Shown here one piece after another: positions 1 to 5,301 of a stretch of DNA of 8,112 nt. The position numbers were made by a program, and so were the translations under genes. The notes under the pieces were generated by a model, which worked only from the letters and a program-made list of their open reading frames with translations, ran no database searches and was not told the DNA's origin. The DNA is from Jatrophihabitans sp. (GTDB lineage Bacteria > Actinomycetota > Actinomycetes > Mycobacteriales > Jatrophihabitantaceae), in the NCBI GenBank assembly GCA_025966255.1, contig JAOPVG010000253.1, positions 1 through 8,112 on the forward strand, in the 5' to 3' direction. Every line of letters starts with the position of its first letter. Positions within the stretch are counted from its first letter, which is position 1.

Positions 1-91
1 CGTCGGACCCACCACCGCCTACGCGCTCATGCAGGCGACCGGCATGGTCGACGACCACATCGTGCCCTGCTGGCGGGCGACGTCTCGCTAG
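1..91 (+). CDS. tag: DNA-3-methyladenine glycosylase I, C-terminal end (partial)
   Basis: The window opens inside this gene; reading from base 2, only the last 29 codons and the TAG stop are present. They read VGPTTAYALMQATGMVDDHI and then VPCWRATSR. The VGPT..YA.MQA.G.V.DH signature is typical of the Tag/TagI family, which removes 3-methyladenine from alkylated DNA in base excision repair. The DHIVPC segment keeps the His-x3-Cys pair that in E. coli Tag supplies two of the four ligands of the structural zinc (the 'zinc snap'); the other two lie in the missing N-terminus. It converges with the toxin gene, with 60 bp between the two stops and no clear terminator hairpin there. The catalytic domain cannot be checked because it lies outside the window. 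Confidence 0.88.
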   Translation, partial: VGPTTAYALMQATGMVDDHIVPCWRATSR

Positions 92-151
92 CCCGCCTGG
101 TGTTGCTTGCCCCGCGCGCCGCACGACGCAGGGGTCGCTCGGATAACCACG

Positions 152-532
152 TCAGACGGAGACGATCTCGATGAGGTGTTCGATGCCAGCAAGGTCGCGC
201 GGGCTTCGCGTGTAGAGCCGCGCCGAATGGGCGTGGGCGGTGGCCGCAATCAACAGCTCCATCACCCGAAATCGAGGCTGACGACCCGTAGCCGCAACCG
301 CCGCCGCGAGCTGCCCGTAGCTGGTGGCCACCGATGCATCGATCGGCAGCGCCGTGAACCGGCGCTCGAATTCCGACAGCCTGCGCAGCCGATCCGCCCG
401 GACTGCCGCATCGGCGGTGACGAGCACGCCGAAATGCAGCTCGGCGAGGGCGGCGGCGCTGATAGCCAGCTCGCCCTCCAGCGGGGGAACGTCCGTCGCG
501 ATCAAGACGCTCGTGTCGAGGATCGCCTTCAC
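152..532 (-). CDS. vapC: PIN-domain ribonuclease toxin (VapC family)
   Basis: This 126-residue protein is the size of a single PIN domain. Family members are Mg2+-dependent ribonucleases that cleave tRNA or rRNA and stop growth unless bound by their antitoxin. It starts with the typical KAILDTSVLIA strand. The acidic positions are D6, E31 (in ALAELHFG) and D113 (in TRSPRDLAGI). The usual third Asp (…DLLIAATA) is Glu here (E92 in MELLIAATA), a conservative change. I chose the GTG at 532 because it overlaps the antitoxin TGA as GTGA, a typical toxin-antitoxin coupling, and because the protein then begins right at the first PIN strand. Another GTG at 547 would add five residues. It is expressed from the antitoxin promoter. 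The family is secure; the RNA target is unknown. Confidence 0.9.
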   Translation of the reverse strand: MKAILDTSVLIATDVPPLEGELAISAAALAELHFGVLVTADAAVRADRLRRLSEFERRFTALPIDASVATSYGQLAAAVAATGRQPRFRVMELLIAATAHAHSARLYTRSPRDLAGIEHLIEIVSV

Positions 533-780
533 CGACGGTCGTCCCACGGGTCGACGGGAGCCTGATCGATCAGGTCGCGGTCACGCTCCCAATCCGGGTC
601 GGGGCGCCCGACGAACACGTCGGCGATGTCCTCCCACCGCTGCCATCGCTGCGACGCTGCGGGGACCAGCCGGGCCGCGGGCCGGCCGGAGACGGTGATG
701 TCGATCTCCTCGCCGGCCTCGACGCGGCGGACCAGGTCAGATGCATTTTGGCGCAGCTCTCGAAGCCCTACCGTTTCCAT
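529..780 (-). CDS. Phd/YefM-family antitoxin
   Basis: This 83-residue protein is encoded just upstream of the PIN toxin. The N-terminal half, METVGLRELRQNASDLVRRV followed by EAGEEIDITVSGRPAARLVP, is the Phd/YefM DNA-binding and dimerisation fold ('prevent-host-death' family). The C-terminal half is acidic and Trp-rich (WQRWEDIADV, PDPDWERDRD), as expected of the disordered tail that wraps the toxin. By family knowledge it neutralises the toxin and, alone or with it, represses its own promoter. I prefer the ATG at 780 because a TACCGT hexamer ends 7 nt before it, consistent with a leaderless transcript; a GTG at 789 would add three residues. The stop overlaps the toxin GTG by 4 nt. The pairing of a Phd-type antitoxin with a PIN toxin is common, and these are often annotated vapB. 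Confidence 0.9.
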   Translation of the reverse strand: METVGLRELRQNASDLVRRVEAGEEIDITVSGRPAARLVPAASQRWQRWEDIADVFVGRPDPDWERDRDLIDQAPVDPWDDRR

Positions 781-793
781 GGAAAACACGGTA
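781..793 (-). promoter_or_regulatory. Candidate -10 of toxin-antitoxin operon (leaderless)
   Basis: On the minus strand TACCGT (788-793) fits the actinobacterial -10 pattern TANNNT and is followed by exactly 7 nt before the antitoxin ATG at 780. Transcription would start on the A of that codon. No Shine-Dalgarno-like sequence precedes the ATG, and no convincing -35 is visible. The hexamer overlaps the inverted repeat proposed as operator. Confidence 0.45.
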
Positions 794-806
794 GCAGATG
801 TGCTAC
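791..806. promoter_or_regulatory. Candidate operator of toxin-antitoxin operon
   Basis: GTAGCA-GATG-TGCTAC is a perfect 6-bp inverted repeat with a 4-bp spacer. It lies 11 bp upstream of the antitoxin ATG and overlaps the candidate -10. TA antitoxins usually bind such palindromes to repress their own operon. A second, imperfect symmetry centred on the CCATGG at 777-782 (CTACCGT at 768-774 against ACGGTAG at 788-794) spans the start codon and could be a second site. Binding is inferred, not shown. Confidence 0.55.
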
Positions 807-835
807 TACGCTGGCGCCGCCAGTAGGCCGGGTGG

Positions 836-2017
836 TCAGTCGGGCAGTAGCGGCACGGTCATGCCCGGGTCGCGCCCGAGCAGCACGGCCCGGGTGATCG
901 CCTTGGTGCCGAAGCGATCGCGAATGCTGTCCACGGCGCCGTCGATCACGCGGGCGTCGGCCCCGAAGGGCAGTTCGAGCTGGACGGCACCGACGTTGTC
1001 GAGGTTGGCGAGCGTCACCCCGATGAGCGTCAGACCCATCCGATCGATCATCGGCATGGCGGCCGCCATCAGGGCCCGCAGCGCCGACACGAAGGCGTCG
1101 GTATCCGTGGTCGGCCGGGGCAGCGTGTGGGATCGCGTGGCGCGGCTGAAGTCGTCGAAGCGCAGCCGGAGCACCACGGTGCGACAGAGCCGTCGGGCCG
1201 TGCGCAGCCGCCGGGCGACGCGGTCGACGAGCGCGACGAGGGTGGCATCGATGTCCTGTTCCGACATCACCCGGCGGCCCAGGGCGCGCTGGGCCCCGAT
1301 CGACCGGCGCCGCCGGCCGACCTGCACGGGCCGCGGGTCCCGGTTGTGGGCGAGCGCGTGCAGGTGCCGGCCCGAGCCGGGGCCGAGCATCGCGATCAGT
1401 GAACGCTCCTCGAGTTCCGCGACCTCGCCCACCGTGGTGATACCGCGTTCGTGCAGCTTGGCCGCGGTGATCGCACCGACCCCCCACAGCTTCTGGACGG
1501 GTAGCGGGTGCAGGAAGGCGAGCTCGCCCTCGGTGGGCACGAGCAACAGGCCGTCGGGCTTGGCGATCCCGCTCGCCACCTTGGCCAGGAACTTGGTGCG
1601 GGCCACGCCGACGGTGATCGGCAGACCGACCTTCTCGCGGACGTCGCGCCGCAGCCGCACCGCGATCTCCACCGGCGATCCCGAGACGTGCCGCAGTCCG
1701 CCGACGTCGAGAAACGCTTCGTCGATGGAGATGCCTTCGACGATCGGGGTTACGTCGGCGAACACCGCGAACACCGCCTTGCTCGCCTCGGCATAGGCCT
1801 CGAAGCGGCACGGAACCACGATCGCCTGCGGGCACAACTGCCGGGCCTGCCGCCCGCCCATCGCCGACCGCACGCCGAAGGCCTTGGCCTCGTAACTTGC
1901 GGCGAGCACGACGCCGGCGCCCACGATCACCGGCCGGCCGCGCAGGCGGGGGTTGTCGCGCTGCTCGACGGAGGCATAGAAGGAGTCCAGGTCGGCATGC
2001 AGGATGTGCTCACCCAC
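836..2017 (-). CDS. dinB: DNA polymerase IV (Y-family translesion polymerase)
   Basis: The product (393 residues with the start chosen) is an error-prone Y-family polymerase that copies across damaged template bases. Palm motif HADLDSFYASVE carries metal ligand D9 and the F13-Y14 pair, Y14 being the steric gate against ribonucleotides; SIDEAFLDV supplies catalytic D99 and E100. ASYEAKAFGVRSAM is the fingers motif, WGVG near residue 180 starts the helix-hairpin-helix thumb, and RRRRSIGAQRALGR begins the little finger. QLELPF at 346-351 is a canonical beta-clamp-binding motif, so it should act at the replisome. An upstream ATG at 2029 would add four residues, but it lies inside a LexA box and lacks a Shine-Dalgarno sequence. 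The GTG at 2017 follows a TATGTT hexamer by 7 nt, so I favour it. The toxin-antitoxin operon lies downstream with its own promoter. Damage induction is likely. Confidence 0.93.
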   Translation of the reverse strand: MGEHILHADLDSFYASVEQRDNPRLRGRPVIVGAGVVLAASYEAKAFGVRSAMGGRQARQLCPQAIVVPCRFEAYAEASKAVFAVFADVTPIVEGISIDEAFLDVGGLRHVSGSPVEIAVRLRRDVREKVGLPITVGVARTKFLAKVASGIAKPDGLLLVPTEGELAFLHPLPVQKLWGVGAITAAKLHERGITTVGEVAELEERSLIAMLGPGSGRHLHALAHNRDPRPVQVGRRRRSIGAQRALGRRVMSEQDIDATLVALVDRVARRLRTARRLCRTVVLRLRFDDFSRATRSHTLPRPTTDTDAFVSALRALMAAAMPMIDRMGLTLIGVTLANLDNVGAVQLELPFGADARVIDGAVDSIRDRFGTKAITRAVLLGRDPGMTVPLLPD

Positions 2018-2030
2018 GGACACGAACATA
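2017..2030 (-). promoter_or_regulatory. Candidate dinB -10 and leaderless start
   Basis: On the minus strand TATGTT (2025-2030) matches TANNNT and is followed by 7 nt and then the GTG at 2017. This predicts that transcription begins on the first base of the coding sequence. No clear -35 is seen at the expected distance (about 2048-2053 reads ACTGTC). The -10 lies wholly inside the LexA box. Confidence 0.45.
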
Positions 2031-2036
2031 TGTTCG
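2023..2036. promoter_or_regulatory. LexA/SOS box of dinB
   Basis: CGAACATATGTTCG is a perfect 14-bp palindrome. It matches the actinobacterial/Gram-positive LexA consensus core CGAAC-N4-GTTCG, described in mycobacteria as TCGAAC-N4-GTTCGA. It covers the predicted -10 and the alternative ATG of dinB, so bound LexA would block RNA polymerase, and RecA-stimulated LexA cleavage after DNA damage would release it. A further 10-bp perfect palindrome, GTCGGCCGAC, lies 4 bp farther upstream at 2041-2050; its role is unknown. Confidence 0.8.
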
Positions 2037-2055
2037 CATAGTCGGCCGACAGTTC

Positions 2056-2121
2056 GAGTGACGAGTTTTCTTGATCAGAGACGGCTCAGGAGGCGTCTCT
2101 GATCAAGAAAAGTCGTCACTC
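2056..2121. terminator. Long 28-bp inverted repeat; likely terminator of the hydratase gene
   Basis: Arms 2056-2083 and 2094-2121 are complementary over 28 bp with a single G:G mismatch (2065/2112), around a 10-nt loop. The left arm reads GAGTGACGAG, then TTTTCTTGAT, then CAGAGACG. The arms are far less GC-rich than the surroundings. The repeat lies 17 bp past the hydratase stop and 26 bp upstream of the dinB ATG at 2029, so it probably ends hydratase transcription before the SOS-controlled dinB. There is no uridine tract after it. In the hydratase transcript the loop would read CCTCCTGAGC, which contains an anti-Shine-Dalgarno-like CCTCCT. It could instead be a processed 3' RNA or a mobile-repeat remnant. 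Confidence 0.6.
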
Positions 2122-2138
2122 AAGGAGGCCGGACGGGC

Positions 2139-2927
2139 TCAGCGGCCGGTGAACGTCGGCTTCTGCTTCGCCACGAACGCGGCGGTGGCGTTGCGGTGGT
2201 CCGCGGTGCGCCCGGCCGCGACCTGCAGCTCGCCCTCGAGTGCCAGCGCGCCCTCCAGATCCGACGAGGCCGCGTAGGAGATCGACTGCTTGATCGCCGC
2301 GTACGCCGCCGTGGGGCCTGCGGCCAGCCGGGCGGCGAGCTCCTGGGCCGCGGGCAGCACCCGCTCCGGCTCCACGACGGCATTGACGAGGGCCATCTCC
2401 AGCGCCGCCTCCGCCGTGATCGGCTCGGCCAGCAGCGACAGCGCCGTGGCCCGACCCAAGCCCACGAGGCGTTGCAGCGTCCAGGACACCCCGCTGTCGA
2501 GCGTCAGGCCCACGTTGGCGAACGCGATCAGGAAGCCGGCCGTCTTGGCCGCAATGCGGAAGTCGCACGCGAAGGCGAGCCCGGCCCCGGCGCCGGCGGC
2601 CATCCCGTTCACCGCGGCGATCACTGGCTTGGGCATCCGGGCGAGCGTGAGCACGAGCGGGTTGTAGTGCTCGGTGACCGTCGACAGCGGCGAGGGATCC
2701 TGCGCCTCGAGCAGCGAGACGTGCTCGCGGAGGTCCTGGCCGACGCAGAAGCCCCGGCCGGATCCGGCCAGTACCACGGCCCGTACCGACGGGTCACCGG
2801 AGACGTCGCGGGTCGCGTCGAGCAGGGCTTCTTTCAGCTCGATCGACAACGAGTTCATCGACTCGGGCCGGTTCAACGTGAGCGTGGCGACACCCTCGGC
2901 GCGATCTACCAACAGCACGTCCGTCAC
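2139..2927 (-). CDS. Enoyl-CoA hydratase/isomerase family protein (PaaG-like)
   Basis: This 262-residue crotonase-fold enzyme acts on acyl-CoA thioesters in the cytoplasm. RGFCVGQDL (58-66) and AAVNGMAAGAGAGLAFACDF (104-123) form the oxyanion-hole segments that polarise the thioester carbonyl. ANVGLTLDSGVSW places D144 where PaaG-type isomerases (ring-epoxide/oxepin isomerases of phenylacetate degradation) have their catalytic Asp, whereas classical hydratases use two Glu residues. Length also matches PaaG. No other paa genes are present, so the substrate is uncertain; a fatty-acid or other aromatic acyl-CoA isomerase is equally possible. The GTG at 2927 is chosen because AGGAGG (2935-2940) lies 7 nt upstream and the fold begins directly after it. 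The reading frame stays open upstream to about 2972 without support. It is divergent from the DUF3117 gene. Confidence 0.88.
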   Translation of the reverse strand: MTDVLLVDRAEGVATLTLNRPESMNSLSIELKEALLDATRDVSGDPSVRAVVLAGSGRGFCVGQDLREHVSLLEAQDPSPLSTVTEHYNPLVLTLARMPKPVIAAVNGMAAGAGAGLAFACDFRIAAKTAGFLIAFANVGLTLDSGVSWTLQRLVGLGRATALSLLAEPITAEAALEMALVNAVVEPERVLPAAQELAARLAAGPTAAYAAIKQSISYAASSDLEGALALEGELQVAAGRTADHRNATAAFVAKQKPTFTGR

Positions 2928-2934
2928 GTGAACT

Positions 2935-2940
2935 CCTCCT
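2935..2940 (-). promoter_or_regulatory. Ribosome binding site deciding the hydratase start
   Basis: On the minus strand a perfect AGGAGG, within GAGGAGGAG, lies 7 nt before the GTG at 2927. It fixes this start over the longer open frame. A TAGCGT hexamer at 2960-2965 (minus) is a possible -10, giving a leader of about 25 nt; the promoter is a weak guess. Confidence 0.7.
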
Positions 2941-2973
2941 CGAACCGGCGACGGGCCCGACGCTACCGCCACC

Positions 2974-2979
2974 TAGAGT
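2974..2979 (+). promoter_or_regulatory. Possible -10 of the DUF3117 gene
   Basis: TAGAGT matches TANNNT and is a frequent actinomycete -10. It would give a leader of about 115 nt before the ATG at 3102. No convincing -35 is present. An alternative is GAGAAT at 3003-3008 with TTGGGG at 2979-2984 (18-bp spacing). Evidence is weak for either. Confidence 0.25.
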
Positions 2980-3070
2980 TGGGGGAACCGCCCGCCATGC
3001 GGGAGAATGACCAAGAAGCTGGCGTAGCACGATCCGCGCGCCGGACGAGGTTTGTCGGTTTGTCGGGAAC

Positions 3071-3087
3071 GTGAGCGTGCGGCTCAC
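3071..3087 (+). other. Small hairpin in the DUF3117 leader
   Basis: GTGAGC (3071-3076) and GCTCAC (3082-3087) form a perfect 6-bp stem with a 5-nt loop. It ends 3 nt before the AGGAGG ribosome binding site (3091-3096), so it could modulate ribosome access. A regulatory role is speculative. Confidence 0.35.
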
Positions 3088-3101
3088 CAGAGGAGGTTCG
3101 C

Positions 3102-3269
3102 ATGGCGGCCATGAAGCCGCGGACGGGCGACGGCCCGCTCGAAGTGACGAAAGAGGGCCGCGGCATCGTGATGCGCGTCCCGCTCGAGGGCGGCGGTCGT
3201 CTCGTTGTCGAGATGTCGCCCGACGAAGCGAGCGCCCTCGGCGATGCCCTGAAGGCGGTCGGCACCTAG
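3102..3269 (+). CDS. DUF3117 domain-containing small protein
   Basis: This 55-residue protein begins MAAMKPRTGDGPLEVTKEGR, continues GIVMRVPLEGGGRLVVE, and ends in the helix SPDEASALGDALKAVGT. This is the highly conserved actinobacterial DUF3117 family (Rv1211-like in mycobacteria), whose function I do not know. The composition suggests a compact beta-hairpin (residues about 12-37) followed by one helix; there is no signal peptide or membrane segment. Start choice is firm: AGGAGG lies 5 nt upstream of the ATG. Its linkage to tag and to the glg genes is conserved in mycobacteria as I recall. A strong hairpin terminator follows, suggesting its own short transcript. The leader before it may be long. 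Confidence 0.9.
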   Translation: MAAMKPRTGDGPLEVTKEGRGIVMRVPLEGGGRLVVEMSPDEASALGDALKAVGT

Positions 3270-3279
3270 GCACTTCCAC

Positions 3280-3325
3280 CGGCCCCGGGGCCTGGTCAAC
3301 CGACCGGGTACCGGGGCCGCTTTCT
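3280..3325 (+). terminator. Intrinsic terminator after DUF3117
   Basis: CGGCCCCGG (3280-3288) pairs with CCGGGGCCG (3311-3319). After one mismatch, the pairing continues inward through GCCTGGTC/GACCGGGT (3290-3297/3302-3309, with G:T wobbles) to a 4-nt AACC loop. The short pyrimidine run CTTTCT follows. It lies 10 nt after the DUF3117 stop and only about 34 nt before the aminopeptidase ATG. Termination may be partial. Confidence 0.75.
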
Positions 3326-3359
3326 GCCCGGTGCCGCCGGGTCAGGAAGGATCGCACCC

Positions 3360-4610
3360 ATGCTCGACCTCCGTGCCGCCGCGCCCGACGACGCTGCTAC
3401 GCCCGTCAACCTCCCGGACTCGCCGACCGAGCTGCGCGCCGCGGCCGGTCAGCTGGCGCGCGACCTGCCGCCCGGGCGCAGCGCCGTCGCGGTGGACGGG
3501 CTGGCCGGCGAGCGGCTCACCGCCTTCGCCGAGGGCCTGGCCCTCGGCGCATACCGCTACTCGCAATCCACGTCCCCCGATCCCGGCCCGACCCGCGTCG
3601 ACCTCTGTGGCGCCTCGGACGAGGACGCGATCGAGCGCGGCCGGCAGGCGGCCGCCGCCACGATGTGGGCCCGCGACCTCGCCAACACGCCCGCGTCCGT
3701 CAAGACGCCCGCCTGGCTGGCTCGCCAGGCCGCGCGGCAACTCGGTGCGCACGGCGTCGCGGTCATCGAGCACGACGCCGCCTGGCTGACGGAGCAGGGT
3801 TTCGGCGGCGTGCTGGCCGTCGGTGCCGGCTCGGCCTCGCCGCCGCGGCTGATCGAGGCCTCGTGGCAGCCACGCGGCGCCCGCCCCGGCCCGCACCTCG
3901 TGCTCGTCGGCAAGGGCATCACGTTCGACACCGGCGGCGTCAACCGCAAGACCGGCGACGGCATGCGCACGATGCACACCGACATGTCCGGCGGTGCAGC
4001 CGTGCTCGCCGCCCTGCAGCTCGTGGCCGAGCGCCGCGTGCCGATGCGGGTCACCGCGCTCGTCCCGGCGGCCGAGAACGCGCTTTCCGGTTCGTCGTTC
4101 CGGCCGAGCGACGTGATCCGACACGTCGGCGGCCGCACCAGCGAGATCGGCAACACCGACGCCGAGGGCCGCCTCGTGCTGGCCGACGCGCTCGCCTACG
4201 CGGCGGCCCGGCTGCGGCCCACCGCGATCGTGGACATCGCGACTCTGACCGGGGCGATGAAGGTGGGGCTCGGTCTGCGGACGGGCGGGCTGTTCGCGAC
4301 GTCCGACCCGCTGGCCGACGCGCTGCTCGCGGCTGGTGACTCATCCGGCGAGCCGCTGTGGCGGCTGCCGATGCCGGTCGAGTACGAATCCGCGCTGACT
4401 TCGAACGTCGCCGATGCCAACAACGCCCCGGGCAATCCGGGCGCCATCACCGCCGCGTTGTTCCTGCGGCACTTCGTCGGCGATGTGCCATGGGCCCACC
4501 TCGACATCGCCGGCCCGGCCCGTGCGCCGAGCGACGACGGCATGTTCACGCGCGGCGCCACCGGCTTCGGCGCGCGGTTGCTGTACCGCTGGGTGGAATC
4601 GCAGGCGTGA
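3360..4610 (+). CDS. Leucyl aminopeptidase family protein (peptidase M17)
   Basis: This 416-residue dinuclear-metal aminopeptidase removes N-terminal residues from peptides in the cytoplasm. The C-terminal catalytic domain is complete. VGKGITFDTGG gives metal ligands K185 and D190 (second-metal set), VNRK gives catalytic K197, TDMSGGAA gives D208, and NTDAEGRLVL gives D267, E269 and catalytic R271. The N-terminal domain is short (about 165 residues before the metal site, against about 250 in E. coli PepA) and diverged, so hexamer contacts or DNA-binding roles known for PepA should not be assumed. AGGAAGG lies 9 nt before the ATG. The stop overlaps the next gene's GTG (GTGA), so the pair should be co-translated. 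A terminator directly upstream leaves little room for a separate promoter. The substrate range cannot be read from sequence. Confidence 0.93.
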   Translation: MLDLRAAAPDDAATPVNLPDSPTELRAAAGQLARDLPPGRSAVAVDGLAGERLTAFAEGLALGAYRYSQSTSPDPGPTRVDLCGASDEDAIERGRQAAAATMWARDLANTPASVKTPAWLARQAARQLGAHGVAVIEHDAAWLTEQGFGGVLAVGAGSASPPRLIEASWQPRGARPGPHLVLVGKGITFDTGGVNRKTGDGMRTMHTDMSGGAAVLAALQLVAERRVPMRVTALVPAAENALSGSSFRPSDVIRHVGGRTSEIGNTDAEGRLVLADALAYAAARLRPTAIVDIATLTGAMKVGLGLRTGGLFATSDPLADALLAAGDSSGEPLWRLPMPVEYESALTSNVADANNAPGNPGAITAALFLRHFVGDVPWAHLDIAGPARAPSDDGMFTRGATGFGARLLYRWVESQA

Positions 4611-5248
4611 CCGACGAACTCGTCCTTCCCTTCGTCGTCCGCATCGAGCGCGACGAGCCGCCGACCCGGACCGACGCGCTCGAGGCCGCCGCCACCGCCG
4701 GGCTGCAGATGCTCACCACCGATCGCCCCGAATGGGCCGAGTCGGTCGCGAGGTGGGACGGGCAGCGGATCCGGAAGGTGGTGCGCCGGGCCCGCGGGGC
4801 GGAATGGCGCCGGGCGCTGACCGTCGACGGGCTGGACGTCAGGCACGGCAGCGCCGAGCTGCGGGTCTACCCGCCCGTCCCGGTCGATGCCTGGCCACCG
4901 GAGCTGGCCCGCCTCCAGGTCGGCGGTACGAACCTGTCCGACCCCGAGCGACCGCCTGACCCACCGGCCGACCAGCCGCTCGTCCTGCTGTCGCCGTACG
5001 CGGAGATGACCGCCGGCAAGGCAATGGCGCAGGCCGCCCACGCCGCCCAGCTCGGTTGGTGGGCCAGCTCGGCCACCCAGCGTGCGGCGTGGCGCGGTCT
5101 CGGCTTCGCCGTCGCGGTCCGCGATGCCACGCCCCAGCGCTGGCGAGCGGCCCTCGCCGCCGGCGCGCCCGTCGTGCGCGACGGCGGCTTCACCGAGGTA
5201 GATCCCGGCACCGCGACCGCCCTTGCCCTCCTGCCTTGGCGAGGCTGA
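4607..5248 (+). CDS. Pth2-type peptidyl-tRNA hydrolase domain protein
   Basis: This is a 213-residue two-part protein. Residues about 122-213 match the Pth2 (archaeal/eukaryotic-type) peptidyl-tRNA hydrolase fold. LVLLSPYAEMTAGKAMAQAA followed by HAA carries K138, Q142 and H145, and VVRDGGFTEVDPGT carries D192 and the T196-T202-T204 region, corresponding to the Lys/Asp/Thr active site. Such enzymes release tRNA from prematurely dissociated peptidyl-tRNA. Residues 1-121 (with IRKVVRRARGAEW and LARLQVGGT) form an extension that I recall in other actinobacterial homologues but cannot name. The GTG at 4607 overlaps the aminopeptidase TGA and gives a sensible N-terminus; the frame is open farther upstream only inside that gene. 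Coupling to an aminopeptidase fits peptide and tRNA recycling. Activity is inferred; bacteria normally rely on unrelated Pth1. Confidence 0.78.
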   Translation: MTDELVLPFVVRIERDEPPTRTDALEAAATAGLQMLTTDRPEWAESVARWDGQRIRKVVRRARGAEWRRALTVDGLDVRHGSAELRVYPPVPVDAWPPELARLQVGGTNLSDPERPPDPPADQPLVLLSPYAEMTAGKAMAQAAHAAQLGWWASSATQRAAWRGLGFAVAVRDATPQRWRAALAAGAPVVRDGGFTEVDPGTATALALLPWRG

Positions 5249-5266
5249 CCCGATCACTCCCAGGTG

Positions 5267-5282
5267 TGGTTGTTCGCAACCA
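5267..5282. terminator. Weak hairpin between convergent genes
   Basis: TGGTTG-TTCG-CAACCA is a perfect 6-bp stem with a TTCG tetraloop in the 53-bp gap between the Pth2-like and glgM stops. It could act as a bidirectional terminator, but it has no T-tract on either side and is short. Confidence 0.35.
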
Positions 5283-5301
5283 GCTCCGCAGCGTGGCGCC
5301 G

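Noticed and set aside
92..151. A terminator between tag and the toxin gene
   Set aside because: The 60-bp gap has no stem of useful length and no T-run, so nothing can be supported there.
768..1835. A 355-codon open frame on the minus strand inside dinB
   Set aside because: It is the +1 shadow of dinB. The Arg/Gly/Pro-rich translation has no domain, and dinB fills the region in another frame on the same strand.
529..2029. A dinB-linked toxin-antitoxin pair as a new SOS-controlled abortive system
   Set aside because: The pair has its own candidate promoter and operator 42 bp after dinB, and both proteins are ordinary Phd/PIN family members. Joint SOS control would need read-through data.
2139..2972. 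The longer hydratase form starting at 2972
   Set aside because: The extra 15 residues (MAVASGPSPVRGGVH) lie upstream of an ideal AGGAGG-N7-GTG and do not belong to the crotonase fold.
3071..4339. A 422-codon plus-strand frame crossing the DUF3117 gene, the terminator and the aminopeptidase
   Set aside because: It runs through a terminator and two well-supported genes in a different frame, and its product is Arg-rich low complexity.
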